A stretch of DNA of 28,059 bases, from the NCBI GenBank assembly GCA_964603455.1, contig CAZRVL010000022.1, forward strand, positions 1-28,059, in the 5' to 3' direction. The stretch is from Flemingiibacterium sp964603455. GTDB taxonomy: Bacteria; Bacillota; Clostridia; Oscillospirales; CAG-272. The notes below the pieces were generated by a model. It saw only the letters and a program-made list of their open reading frames with translations, was not told the origin of the DNA and did no database searches. This document shows, piece by piece, positions 16,005-24,502 of the stretch (its first letter is position 1; each line of letters starts with the position of its first letter). Made by a program: the position numbers and the translations under genes.

Positions 16005-16925
16005 CTATTCGTTTATCGGGTCGTAAAACAGTACGCGCTGTCGATACTGGGAGGGTGTTTCCCCCGCAACCTTGGTGAAAACCTTGGAAAAATAGTGCTG
16101 ATCGGAAAATCCCAGTTCATCAGAAACCTCTTTGATCGTGAGATGTGGTTGGTTAAAGAGAAGATCTTTGGCTCTCGATATTTTATAGTCCGTAATGTAT
16201 GCGATTGGCGTCATGTGAAAAGTGGAATGGAAATAACGGATGAGTTGTTGCTTGGATACGCTACAATGTGTAGCAAGTTCATCGAGCGTGATCTGCTCGG
16301 CATAGTGGGTCCGTATGTATCGAATTGCTTGCTTTAGATTTGGAGAGATGGTGTCTACGCTTTTTAGGGGGATATCAGCGGAAAGCGTTTCAATCGTGTG
16401 CTGCGATAAAAAGGAAAGTATGCTACATAGTGTCAACGAAGATTGAAGTCCACACATAAGCTGGCGTTTTGCTGAAAAGAACTGGATTTCGTCAAGTAAG
16501 CGAAAGACACGGGAATAGTCTTTTAGCCGCAATTTGTTTTGCAAATAGATGCTGTTTTGAATGCGCGGAAGTTGTACATGGCTAAGAATCTGTGTATCAA
16601 GGGTTTTCTTTGCATCAAAAATCTTGCGCCCCAGAGTGCGGGCGTCAAGTTGCTCACTTTCGGATGGCGTTGAAAAGTGGATATATGTCATTGTACACAT
16701 TTCGCCCTCGATGCTGTATCTTGTATAGGGATGGTTGCACGGGATATAAAAAATATCACCCTTTTTCAATTCAAACTGTTCATTTGCAAAGGAAATGCGA
16801 CATCTACCTTCTGTGATAAATAGGAGAATGTCGTCTTTGTCGGATATTTTCCAAACAGTATTGCGTGTAACGCTGTAAAATTGTGTGATCGTTGGGAAGG
16901 TGTTTAGGGGGAGTAAATAGTACAT
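16005..16925 (-). CDS. AraC-family regulator with N-terminal cupin sensor
   Basis: This 306-residue soluble regulator has a cupin-like sensor domain (about residues 15-90; motifs FITEGRCRISF and LKKGDIFYIPCNHPY). The AraC-type DNA-binding domain occupies about residues 195-300. Its helix-turn-helix segments are ITLDELATHCSVSKQQLIRYF and LTIKEVSDELGFSDQHYFSKVF, followed by the family motif ETPSQYRQR. It is transcribed away from module B, across a 126-base intergenic region. That arrangement suggests it controls module B and perhaps itself. AGGTGG precedes the ATG. The effector is probably a sugar from the pathway. It differs in build from the membrane AraC protein at 6030, so the two modules likely have separate controls. 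Confidence 0.88.
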   Translation of the reverse strand: MYYLLPLNTFPTITQFYSVTRNTVWKISDKDDILLFITEGRCRISFANEQFELKKGDIFYIPCNHPYTRYSIEGEMCTMTYIHFSTPSESEQLDARTLGRKIFDAKKTLDTQILSHVQLPRIQNSIYLQNKLRLKDYSRVFRLLDEIQFFSAKRQLMCGLQSSLTLCSILSFLSQHTIETLSADIPLKSVDTISPNLKQAIRYIRTHYAEQITLDELATHCSVSKQQLIRYFHSTFHMTPIAYITDYKISRAKDLLFNQPHLTIKEVSDELGFSDQHYFSKVFTKVAGETPSQYRQRVLFYDPINE

Positions 16926-16980
16926 TGGTTGTCCACCTACAAAATGTTAATATATTACACTTATCTGCGTATATTTTGCA

Positions 16981-17008
16981 TTGTTATTATAACACAATTT
17001 GGTACAAT
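16981..17008 (+). promoter_or_regulatory. Candidate promoter of module B
   Basis: TTGTTA (16981-16986) and TACAAT (17003-17008) are spaced by 16 bases and lie 44 bases before the first Gfo/Idh/MocA gene. The AT-rich intergenic region 16926-17051 also must hold the promoter of the divergent regulator. A short palindrome GTTATTATAAC overlaps this promoter and could be an operator. The assignment is by eye. Confidence 0.4.
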
Positions 17009-17051
17009 TTCAATATAAGACAACAAAAATAAATAAAGGAGTTTGTGAATT

Positions 17052-18143
17052 ATGGGTAAAACATGGAAAGTGGCAGTTATTGGGTGTGGAAGTTTTGCAC
17101 ACGCACAGTATTTCCCTAATATTGAAAAAGAGGCAAATGCTGTTTGCGTGGCAGCCGTGGACTATGTGGAGGAACGAGCGATCGAGGCTTGTCAGAAATA
17201 CGGAATCGCGGAGCACTATTCGAGCGTTGAAGAACTGATCGATAAGTGTGATTTTGATATTGCAATCGATGTTGCTTCTATTCCTGAGCATCATGCTATC
17301 AACATGGCGATCCTTGGCGCAGGTAAGCATCTGATTTCTCAGAAGCCCGCTGCTGCGAATGTTGAAGAACTAACGCAACAAATCGAACTTGCAAAAGCGA
17401 AGAATGTGAAATTTGTTTGCGTGCCCGTTCACCCCATGCGCTATGATTTGAATACGGCAAAGCAATGGATCAAAGATGGTGCGATTGGAAACGCCTATTA
17501 TATCAAGTGTAATTCTTCACATGGTGGTCCGGAGTATTTCCAATACCGCGATGCAGATCCGAGCTGGTTCTTTGAACCAGGTGCAGGCGCACTTGTTGAC
17601 ATGGGCGTGCATGGATTACAGATTGTTACGACGGTTTTTGGACCTGCGAAAAGGATTGCGTGTATGGCAAAGACAACGACTCCGAACCGCATGGTTCGCT
17701 CCGGTGCGTTTGATGGGACGATGATCAAAGCGGATAAACTGCCTGACCAGTATGTGATCACGCTTGATTTCGGAGAAAACCGTATGGCTGTTGTGGACAC
17801 CGGCTTTGCGCAGCGAGCATCGAAAGCACCTGCAATTGAAATCTTCGGAGATCAGGGTACGATTTGCTTCACCGAATCGTATATGACTAATCCTACGCCG
17901 GAACTGTTCATCGATGATATCCAGAAAGGCGTTCGAGGTTGGATGAAGCCATTCATGGGAGCAAAACCCTGCAAGAAGATCATTAGCCAATGCTGCTGCC
18001 TTGCTGACTTGATCAATAGCATTGAAACAGGGGAAAAGCCTGTTCTTTCGCCCGAGCATGCGCGCCATGTGCTTGAGATCATGTGCAAGATTCCGCAGGC
18101 TATCGAAGAAGGCAGAACGATTGAGTTGGAAACGACATTTTAA
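17052..18143 (+). CDS. Gfo/Idh/MocA oxidoreductase 1
   Basis: This 363-residue protein is an NAD(P)-dependent dehydrogenase or related sugar-modifying enzyme. The Rossmann motif VIGCGSFAHAQYF is canonical for the family. The usual EKP is QKP here, keeping the catalytic Lys (K98). The active-site DxxxH is D183-M-G-V-H187, followed by the C-terminal beta-sheet domain. Family members oxidise a sugar hydroxyl, often at C3 or C1. AAAGGAG precedes the ATG, and the next gene starts 21 bases after the stop. It begins module B and is the first of four related genes. Its closest relative in the set by motif is the one at 19264. The substrate is not predictable from sequence. Confidence 0.88.
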   Translation: MGKTWKVAVIGCGSFAHAQYFPNIEKEANAVCVAAVDYVEERAIEACQKYGIAEHYSSVEELIDKCDFDIAIDVASIPEHHAINMAILGAGKHLISQKPAAANVEELTQQIELAKAKNVKFVCVPVHPMRYDLNTAKQWIKDGAIGNAYYIKCNSSHGGPEYFQYRDADPSWFFEPGAGALVDMGVHGLQIVTTVFGPAKRIACMAKTTTPNRMVRSGAFDGTMIKADKLPDQYVITLDFGENRMAVVDTGFAQRASKAPAIEIFGDQGTICFTESYMTNPTPELFIDDIQKGVRGWMKPFMGAKPCKKIISQCCCLADLINSIETGEKPVLSPEHARHVLEIMCKIPQAIEEGRTIELETTF

Positions 18144-18164
18144 CAAAGGGTATAGGTGATAATA

Positions 18165-19235
18165 ATGGAAAAAATTCGTGTAGCAATTATTGGCATTGCG
18201 CATATCCATGCGATCCTGATGATTCGAGATTTGGAAAAGAATCGGGATAAAGTTGAAATCGTCGGCATGGCAGATTATCCTCCGTTTACAAAAGAGGAAC
18301 TGGAAAAACGTCTTGTAATGAATATGCCACCAGAGGGGTATAATGTTCCGCTTTGGGATGATTATAAGGAACTGCTGAAGCAGAATATCGATCTTGCAAT
18401 CATATGTAGCGACATCAAAGACCATGCGGCAATCGTCGAGGAGACACTCGCTATGAACATTCATACCGTTGTTGAAAAACCGATGGCGCTGGATATGGTG
18501 GATGCAAAGCGGATGTATCGTGCTTATAAAAGGAGCAATGCACAGCTTATGATCAACTGGCCAGTTGCATGGACGCCAGCGTTCCGAAAGGCAAAGGAAC
18601 TCGCTGCAAACGGTATTGTAGGCGATGTCCTGCGCGTGCAGTACAGAAGTCCAGCAACGAGAGGACCGTACAGACTGAATGACTATACCGCTGAGGAGCT
18701 CTCGAAACTTTGGTGGTATCAGCATGAATGTGGCGGTGGCTCTATTTGCGACTACGCTGGCTATGGTTGCTTGCTGACAACATGGATCGCAGGAAAGACG
18801 GCAAAGAAAGTGTACGGAATCAAGAAGAATTTCTTCCATCCTTTCTCTGATATCGAGGACTATGCAAACTTTACGCTTGATTTTGGTGACTGTGTTGGCA
18901 CAGTAGAAGGTTCTTGGGCAACGCTTAGCAATGGACAAATTGCAACAGGACCTGTTGTTTACGGAACGGAAGGCGTGATCGTTGCTGACCGCTATGCATC
19001 AGAGGTCAAGGTTTATAAAGAACTCGGTGCTGCGTCACCTAATGAGGTATATGCAACAGAGCCTGTCACAGAAGATATCATTTCGTCTGCGGTTGCATTT
19101 CTTACCGAGGGCAGACCGCTTTTTGAACTGATCACACCTGAATTTAATATGAAAGCGCAGGCGGCGTTCGATGCTGGTCGTCGTTCGTGCGAATCGGGCA
19201 AGGTCGAGGAAACCATCGAACCATTTCAGCTGTAA
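18165..19235 (+). CDS. Gfo/Idh/MocA oxidoreductase 2 (GxAHxH type)
   Basis: This 356-residue protein has the Gfo/Idh/MocA fold, but the dinucleotide loop reads GIAHIH (10-15), so the second Gly of GxGxxG is Ala. The catalytic Lys of EKP is kept (VVEKPMAL, K105). In place of DxxxH it has D196-Y-A-G-Y200, so Tyr replaces His. NWPVAWTPAF and WWYQHECGGGSICDY are shared in form with the gene at 20397. I chose ATG 18165, with AGGTGA upstream; a GTG at 18156 is possible but would bury that site. The substitutions suggest a subfamily with a different reaction or cofactor mode. Confidence 0.85.
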   Translation: MEKIRVAIIGIAHIHAILMIRDLEKNRDKVEIVGMADYPPFTKEELEKRLVMNMPPEGYNVPLWDDYKELLKQNIDLAIICSDIKDHAAIVEETLAMNIHTVVEKPMALDMVDAKRMYRAYKRSNAQLMINWPVAWTPAFRKAKELAANGIVGDVLRVQYRSPATRGPYRLNDYTAEELSKLWWYQHECGGGSICDYAGYGCLLTTWIAGKTAKKVYGIKKNFFHPFSDIEDYANFTLDFGDCVGTVEGSWATLSNGQIATGPVVYGTEGVIVADRYASEVKVYKELGAASPNEVYATEPVTEDIISSAVAFLTEGRPLFELITPEFNMKAQAAFDAGRRSCESGKVEETIEPFQL

Positions 19236-19263
19236 GGCAATTCAAACCAAAGGAGTATCATTC

Positions 19264-20391
19264 ATGAAGAAATTAAGAGTTGCTGTGATCGGTACAGGCA
19301 TGATTGCAAATAGTGCACATTTTCCTGCCCTTAATATCCTTCGAGAAGAGGGACTTGTTGATGTCGTTGGCGTTGCTGATATTCGTATTGAAGCTGCGAG
19401 GGAAACGGCAAAGCGTCATAATGTTCCGCATTATTATCAAGATCCTCAGAAAATGCTAGATGAACTGCACCCTGATCTTGTTGCAGTTTGTACACCAAAC
19501 ATGTATCACAAAGAATGGACGATCAAAGCATTGCGTGCAGGTGCACATGTTGCTTGCGAAAAGCCGATGGCATTAACGCTGAAGGATGCGCAGGAAATGT
19601 GGCAGACGGCAAAGGATTGCGGAAAAATGCTCTTTCCCTGCCAATGTATGCGCTGGCGCAACTATATGCAACGTACAAAGGAACTTGTGGATAGTGGCGA
19701 GCTTGGCGATGTCTATTTTTCGGATATCGAATTCATTCGCCGAATCGGTGTCCCCACATGGGGAATGTTCCATATGAAAGAGCATAATTTTGGTGGCCCG
19801 TTTTGTGATCTCGGCGTACATTTGATCGATTCGCTTCTCTGGATCGTTGGTGATAAAAAGGTTGAGGCAGTATCTGGTAGTACCTATACAAAAATTGCAA
19901 ATCAGGGGCAGGATGTTCTTTTGAGTATTGCAGAAAGCGGTGCTTATACAGGAACATTTACACCCAGACCATATGATTACCATGAGTTTGATGTTGAAGA
20001 TTTCGCAACTGGCTTTATTCGCCTTGAGGGTGGCATGAGTGTTAATTTCAAGTTCTCGTGGGCGATCAATCTGCCAACGACGAACCTGAATATGGTCATC
20101 TGCGGAGATAAGGGCGGACTTTGCGTAAACAAGGAAAAACTCTATAAGAATATTGGACGATTCCAAACAGAGTGCGATATGAAGTGGTTTGATAATGGAG
20201 CGTATAAGGGTGTTGCGTTTGAGCAACATCGCTATATGTATCGTAATATTATCAATACGCTTGCGGGAAAGGAAACCTATTGGGTAACTGAAAAACAGAA
20301 CCTTGAGGTCGCAAAGGTGATTGAGTGCTTCTATAAGTCAGCGGAATTGAATCGTGAGGTTCGCGTGAGCGAACTGGAGCAAGGAGAGTAA
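19264..20391 (+). CDS. Gfo/Idh/MocA oxidoreductase 3
   Basis: This 375-residue protein has a canonical Rossmann loop (VIGTGMIANSAHFPA). It keeps EKP (CEKPMALT, K100) and DxxxH (D182-L-G-V-H186). These features match a normal NAD(P)-dependent sugar oxidoreductase, with the substrate domain in the second half. I chose ATG 19264 because AAAGGAG lies 8 bases upstream; the frame is open further up to 19171, but that would overlap the previous gene by 65 bases. The next gene starts 5 bases after the stop. By motif it pairs with the first enzyme (17052). Confidence 0.87.
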   Translation: MKKLRVAVIGTGMIANSAHFPALNILREEGLVDVVGVADIRIEAARETAKRHNVPHYYQDPQKMLDELHPDLVAVCTPNMYHKEWTIKALRAGAHVACEKPMALTLKDAQEMWQTAKDCGKMLFPCQCMRWRNYMQRTKELVDSGELGDVYFSDIEFIRRIGVPTWGMFHMKEHNFGGPFCDLGVHLIDSLLWIVGDKKVEAVSGSTYTKIANQGQDVLLSIAESGAYTGTFTPRPYDYHEFDVEDFATGFIRLEGGMSVNFKFSWAINLPTTNLNMVICGDKGGLCVNKEKLYKNIGRFQTECDMKWFDNGAYKGVAFEQHRYMYRNIINTLAGKETYWVTEKQNLEVAKVIECFYKSAELNREVRVSELEQGE

Positions 20392-20396
20392 AGGAA

Positions 20397-21497
20397 ATGA
20401 TTCGAGCTGTAATTATTGGATTTGCGCATATGCACGTGAATGAAGTCGCGCTATATATCGCAAATCAACCTGATACAGAGCTTGTTGGCATTGCGGATCT
20501 GAAATGCACATCTGATGATGTTCCAAGCTATCGCTACACATGTGGATGGAATCTCGAAAATGTGCGGCAGAATTACTGCTCGAACTTTTTTGAGAATTAT
20601 GAACAGATGCTAGATGTGCTGAAGCCTGACATTGCCTATATTCTGTGCGAAAACTGTGCAAAGCCAGAGGTCGTTGAAGCATGTGCAAAGCGACATATCA
20701 ATGTTTGTATTGAAAAACCGATCGCAGTCGATCTGACCGGTGCTAAAAAGATTCAGAGGATTGTTCAAGAGTATGGGATTGTTGCTGTTGTAAACTGGCC
20801 GGTACTTTGGCGTGGATATATCCATCGGCTAAAAGCAGCGCTGGATCAGGGAATCGTTGGTGAGCCGATCAAACTTCGCTATATCAATGGACATACGGGT
20901 CCACTTGGAAAGGGGGCACGCCACAGAGGGGTAAGTGTAAACGCAGAGGAAATGTCTGATGAAGACCGTTCGAAAACATGGTGGCATAGGCTGTGCTATG
21001 GTGGCGGCGTCTTTTTGGACATCTGTTGCTACGGATGTTTGTTCAGTAAATGGCTAATGGGGGATGGTGAAAAGAGCGTCATTTCCCATGGCGATGCGCT
21101 CAATACCCCTTTTGGGGATACTGAGGATAATTTTGCTGCAATTGTGAAGTACGAAGGAAAAATGTCAATTCTTGAAGGAACATGGACAACCCCGCGTGCC
21201 GTTATCCCGTCTGGGCCGATGGTCCTTTGCAAAGAAGGAGTACTGGTATGCACAGGTGGCGCAGAAACTGCTCCAGATGTGAAAGCATATGATATCTACG
21301 GAAATGAAATTGCTGTACCTGAGATGGAAATCGGTGAAGAATACCAGAATATGCCCTCGCATTATGCGCACCACCTTCAGACGGGGACTCCTATCCATGA
21401 GATGCTGACGATTGATAAGAATGTTGAAATTATGGCAATTTTGGATGCGGCAATCAGAAGCTCCAGAAATGGAAAAGAGGAAACGATTGGTGACTAA
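20397..21497 (+). CDS. Gfo/Idh/MocA oxidoreductase 4 (GxAHxH type)
   Basis: This 366-residue protein resembles the one at 18165. The dinucleotide loop is GFAHMH (8-13). The Lys of EKP is kept (CIEKPIAVD, K107), and the DxxxH His is Tyr (D208-I-C-C-Y212). NWPVLWRGYI and WWHRLCYGGGVFLD parallel its partner. A Cys-rich stretch (CENCAKPEVVEACAK) near the nucleotide domain is notable. GGAG lies in the last codons of the upstream gene, and its own end overlaps the start of the radical activase by 8 bases. This makes redox enzyme and radical enzyme translation coupled. Confidence 0.86.
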   Translation: MIRAVIIGFAHMHVNEVALYIANQPDTELVGIADLKCTSDDVPSYRYTCGWNLENVRQNYCSNFFENYEQMLDVLKPDIAYILCENCAKPEVVEACAKRHINVCIEKPIAVDLTGAKKIQRIVQEYGIVAVVNWPVLWRGYIHRLKAALDQGIVGEPIKLRYINGHTGPLGKGARHRGVSVNAEEMSDEDRSKTWWHRLCYGGGVFLDICCYGCLFSKWLMGDGEKSVISHGDALNTPFGDTEDNFAAIVKYEGKMSILEGTWTTPRAVIPSGPMVLCKEGVLVCTGGAETAPDVKAYDIYGNEIAVPEMEIGEEYQNMPSHYAHHLQTGTPIHEMLTIDKNVEIMAILDAAIRSSRNGKEETIGD

Positions 21498-22257
21498 AGG
21501 GACCATTGCAGATATTCAGAGATCCTCCGTCCACGATGGCCCTGGGATTCGCACAACGGTATTCTTTAAGGGATGTCCACTTCACTGCGCGTGGTGTCAT
21601 AACCCAGAATGTATTGCATTTATGCCACAAATGATGCTTTATCCAGAGCATTGCATTCATTGTGGTAAGTGTGATGAAGGGTGCTTTGCGGGGGCAAAGG
21701 TGATTTGCGGAAAGACTATGAGCGTTCCGGAAGTGATGGCACAAATAAAACTTGATGCTTCATACTATGGAGAAACAGGTGGTGTGACATTTTCTGGTGG
21801 AGAAGCGTTGGCACAACGAGATTTTCTTAATGCACTGATCGATGGTTGCAAGGCAGAAGGGATAAGCTGTGCAGTAGAAACATCACTTCTTATTTACGAT
21901 GAGGAAGTATTTCAAAAACTCGATTTGTGTATGGCGGATCTCAAAATCTGGGATAGTGACCTGCATGAAAAATATACGGGAGTTTCGAATGAGCGGATCA
22001 AAGAAAACTTTATTCGTTTAGATAAACTCGGCGTTCCGATAATTGCAAGGACACCTGTTATTCCTGAAATCAATCAAGGGATTGCTGAAATTGCATCTTT
22101 TATGGGGGAACTTTCCAATGTGAAGCAGTATGAGTTGCTGCCTTATCATCCACTAGGCAATACAAAGAGAGTTGCACTTGGATTACCAGAAGTGCCATTC
22201 TCAATCCCAACCGCCGAGCAAATGGAGGAGCTAAAAAAGTATGTATTCTTACGCTGA
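21490..22257 (+). CDS. Glycyl radical enzyme activating protein (radical SAM)
   Basis: This 255-residue radical SAM enzyme makes the glycyl radical on its partner encoded next. The cluster motif is CPLHCAWC (C29, C33, C36), preceded by VHDGPGIRTTVF, the family hallmark. VTFSGGEAL is the SAM-binding segment. Only one extra four-Cys ferredoxin-like motif is visible (C55, C58, C61, C65). Most non-PFL activases have two. I chose GTG 21490 because GAGG at 21478-21481 is well placed and MTKGTIADIQR then matches family N-termini; ATG 21469 is the alternative. The start overlaps the upstream gene and the end overlaps the radical enzyme gene by 17 bases. The assignment is firm. Confidence 0.9.
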   Translation: MTKGTIADIQRSSVHDGPGIRTTVFFKGCPLHCAWCHNPECIAFMPQMMLYPEHCIHCGKCDEGCFAGAKVICGKTMSVPEVMAQIKLDASYYGETGGVTFSGGEALAQRDFLNALIDGCKAEGISCAVETSLLIYDEEVFQKLDLCMADLKIWDSDLHEKYTGVSNERIKENFIRLDKLGVPIIARTPVIPEINQGIAEIASFMGELSNVKQYELLPYHPLGNTKRVALGLPEVPFSIPTAEQMEELKKYVFLR

Positions 22258-24463
22258 AAGATTGGCGGCAATGCGGAAGACGAAAATACAGCATACGATC
22301 GCCAAAAGAAAACAAAATGGATGTGCTGACCTGGATGATTTTGGAACTGTTCCAATATCCGAGGGATATTGTGTCGAGCCTTGGTATAATAGTACAAATG
22401 GCAGTTTTTACGGATATGATGGAATGTCTGAAAACTTTTGCCGAGTGATCGATGCGCATGAGCCCTATATCGACCCAAATGAGATGCTTTGCGGTCGATG
22501 GAGAGATATGCTAGTCAATTATCGGGGCGATGTTCATTATATGCCTGACTGGTTAAAGAATAATCTCAAGAATCTGGAATTCATCCAAAATGGCGCAACT
22601 AATCAATGGAGCAAGCGCTGGGATGAACAGCGCTTTCCATACGATGATTTGAAGCCATATCAGGAAAAATATAACATCACTTCGGGCATTGATGCAGATG
22701 CACATTTTGCCTGCGATTACCGAATAGGATTTGCGCTTGGTTTTGGCGGATTCCTGAAGAAAATCGACAAATACAGAAAAATAAATCCTGAAAAATCGGC
22801 CTTTTACGATGCCGAGGAGCGATGTGTTCAAGCAATTATTCGCTTCATCCAGCGTCATATCAATGCGCTTACAGAGCGAATCGAAACGGAGGAAAACGAG
22901 GATGTCCGCCAGAATTTGATCCTGATGCGCCAGACTTGTTGCGAAGTTCAGTATGACGCTCCTCAGACATTTCGACAAGCCTGCCAATGGACTGCTTTTT
23001 TTAATTGCGCTTCCCGCATTTATACGCGCGATGGAGCGGGTTTCCAACTTGATACACTTCTTTACCCATACTATGAACGAGATGTTCAGAGGGGGATCCT
23101 TGACGATGAAACTGCAAAATTCCTCATTGCCAATTTGCTCCTGATAGATCCGCACTACTATCAGCTCTCTGGTGTGGATGAAAATGATCGAGACATGACA
23201 AATCACCTCTCCTATTTGATTTTGGAAGCGGCCGATTCAATCAATATTGCATGTAATCTGACTGTGCGTGTCCATGAAAACTGTGACCGCGAATTCCGCA
23301 AAAAGGCTGTCTACTACTTGCTGAAAAACAAGAATGGCTGGCCTCGTTTCTGCAATGATAAAGCACTGGCAGAGGGCTATATGCGCAATGGTGTTGACAA
23401 GAAGACTGCGCGTGAACGCATTGCGGTCGGCTGTAACTGGATGTGCGTTCCGGGCAAAGAGTTCCCGATGAATGATACTGTTAAAATCAACGTTGCGAAG
23501 GTCATGGAAGAAGCACTCAAGGATATGAAATATGAGAAAGCACGTTCCGTTGATCGCCTTTTTGATTTATATGAAGCACATTTGAAAAAGGCGGTCGAGA
23601 TAACTGCGGCAGGTATCAACCACCACATCGATCATGTTTGGGAAGTAACACCTGAGCTGATCATGAATTTAATGATGTACAATACGATCGAACGAGGAGA
23701 GGATATTTCCCAATGTGCTCAGCTGTACACGATCGGTATTGACGGTGCAGGACTGGCAGTTGTGGCAGATTCGTTCGGTGCTATGCAAACGCGCATTGAA
23801 TTGCAAAATGTTCTCACATGGGATGAACTCTATGATGCGTTGGAACATAATTTTGCTGATGAGCGTACACGTCTTATCATGAATTCCTCTCCGAAGTATT
23901 GTCAGGGCGGGACGATTTCAGATTACTGGGCAAGAAAATTGACCGATAGTTGGGTAAGAACTGTGAGAAATCAGCCTATGCCCAGAGGACGACAGCTTTT
24001 GCCTGGCTGGTTTTCGTGGTCGCGAACGGTCGAATATGGATCACGGGTCGGGGCAACACCCAATGGTAGACGAAAGGGTGAGCCGATTTCCCACGGTGCA
24101 AATCCAAACCCGCATTTCAGAAAGGATGGTGCAGTTACAGCACAGTCAAGTGGGATCGCATCGGTTCAGTGTGGCTATGGCAACACAGCACCATTGCAAC
24201 TGGAATTCGATCCTAAACTTGCGGTAGATGAGAAAGGAACGGAGATCATCCTGCAATTGATCGAATCACATTTTGACTTGGGCGGTACCCTTATCAATAT
24301 TAATGTACTTGACGGCGAGAAACTTATGGCTGCAAATGAAAACCCAGATTTGTATCCAGATCTTGTTGTGCGAGTTACAGGATTTACGGCATATTTTGCC
24401 AGCTTGTCACCACAATTCCGACAGTTGGTTGTCGATAGATTTTTACAGGAAGAAGTTCGGTAA
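22241..24463 (+). CDS. Glycyl radical enzyme of unassigned class (PFL/dehydratase superfamily)
   Basis: This 740-residue protein has the two hallmarks of glycyl radical enzymes. The radical loop RVTGFTAYF puts Gly714 near the C-terminus, and the thiyl-radical loop GCNWMC carries Cys398. It lacks the Glu two residues after the Cys that glycerol, propanediol, choline and hydroxyproline-type enzymes use (usually GCVE); here that position is Trp400. It also lacks the Cys-Cys pair of pyruvate formate-lyase, but has a second Cys at 402. The length is slightly under the usual 780-850. The enzyme acts in the cytoplasm without oxygen. GGAGG at 22225-22229 lies upstream of ATG 22241. Neighbours imply a sugar-derived substrate. 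The class cannot be named from sequence. Confidence 0.9.
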   Translation: MYSYAERLAAMRKTKIQHTIAKRKQNGCADLDDFGTVPISEGYCVEPWYNSTNGSFYGYDGMSENFCRVIDAHEPYIDPNEMLCGRWRDMLVNYRGDVHYMPDWLKNNLKNLEFIQNGATNQWSKRWDEQRFPYDDLKPYQEKYNITSGIDADAHFACDYRIGFALGFGGFLKKIDKYRKINPEKSAFYDAEERCVQAIIRFIQRHINALTERIETEENEDVRQNLILMRQTCCEVQYDAPQTFRQACQWTAFFNCASRIYTRDGAGFQLDTLLYPYYERDVQRGILDDETAKFLIANLLLIDPHYYQLSGVDENDRDMTNHLSYLILEAADSINIACNLTVRVHENCDREFRKKAVYYLLKNKNGWPRFCNDKALAEGYMRNGVDKKTARERIAVGCNWMCVPGKEFPMNDTVKINVAKVMEEALKDMKYEKARSVDRLFDLYEAHLKKAVEITAAGINHHIDHVWEVTPELIMNLMMYNTIERGEDISQCAQLYTIGIDGAGLAVVADSFGAMQTRIELQNVLTWDELYDALEHNFADERTRLIMNSSPKYCQGGTISDYWARKLTDSWVRTVRNQPMPRGRQLLPGWFSWSRTVEYGSRVGATPNGRRKGEPISHGANPNPHFRKDGAVTAQSSGIASVQCGYGNTAPLQLEFDPKLAVDEKGTEIILQLIESHFDLGGTLININVLDGEKLMAANENPDLYPDLVVRVTGFTAYFASLSPQFRQLVVDRFLQEEVR

Positions 24464-24502
24464 TCGACATTTTGTGTTATCAACAGCAAAGGAGTTAAAG
24501 CT

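Noticed and set aside
17616..18938. Antisense open frame of 440 codons (minus strand)
   Set aside because: It spans the boundary of two well-supported Gfo/Idh/MocA genes on the plus strand and has no recognisable motif.
19171..19263. N-terminal extension of oxidoreductase 3
   Set aside because: It overlaps the previous gene, and a good ribosome binding site precedes ATG 19264, where the Rossmann fold begins.
22241..24463. Calling the glycyl radical enzyme pyruvate formate-lyase
   Set aside because: The Cys-Cys pair and the RVSGYAV-type loop of PFL are not matched; the loop is RVTGFTAYF and the thiyl site is GCNWMC.
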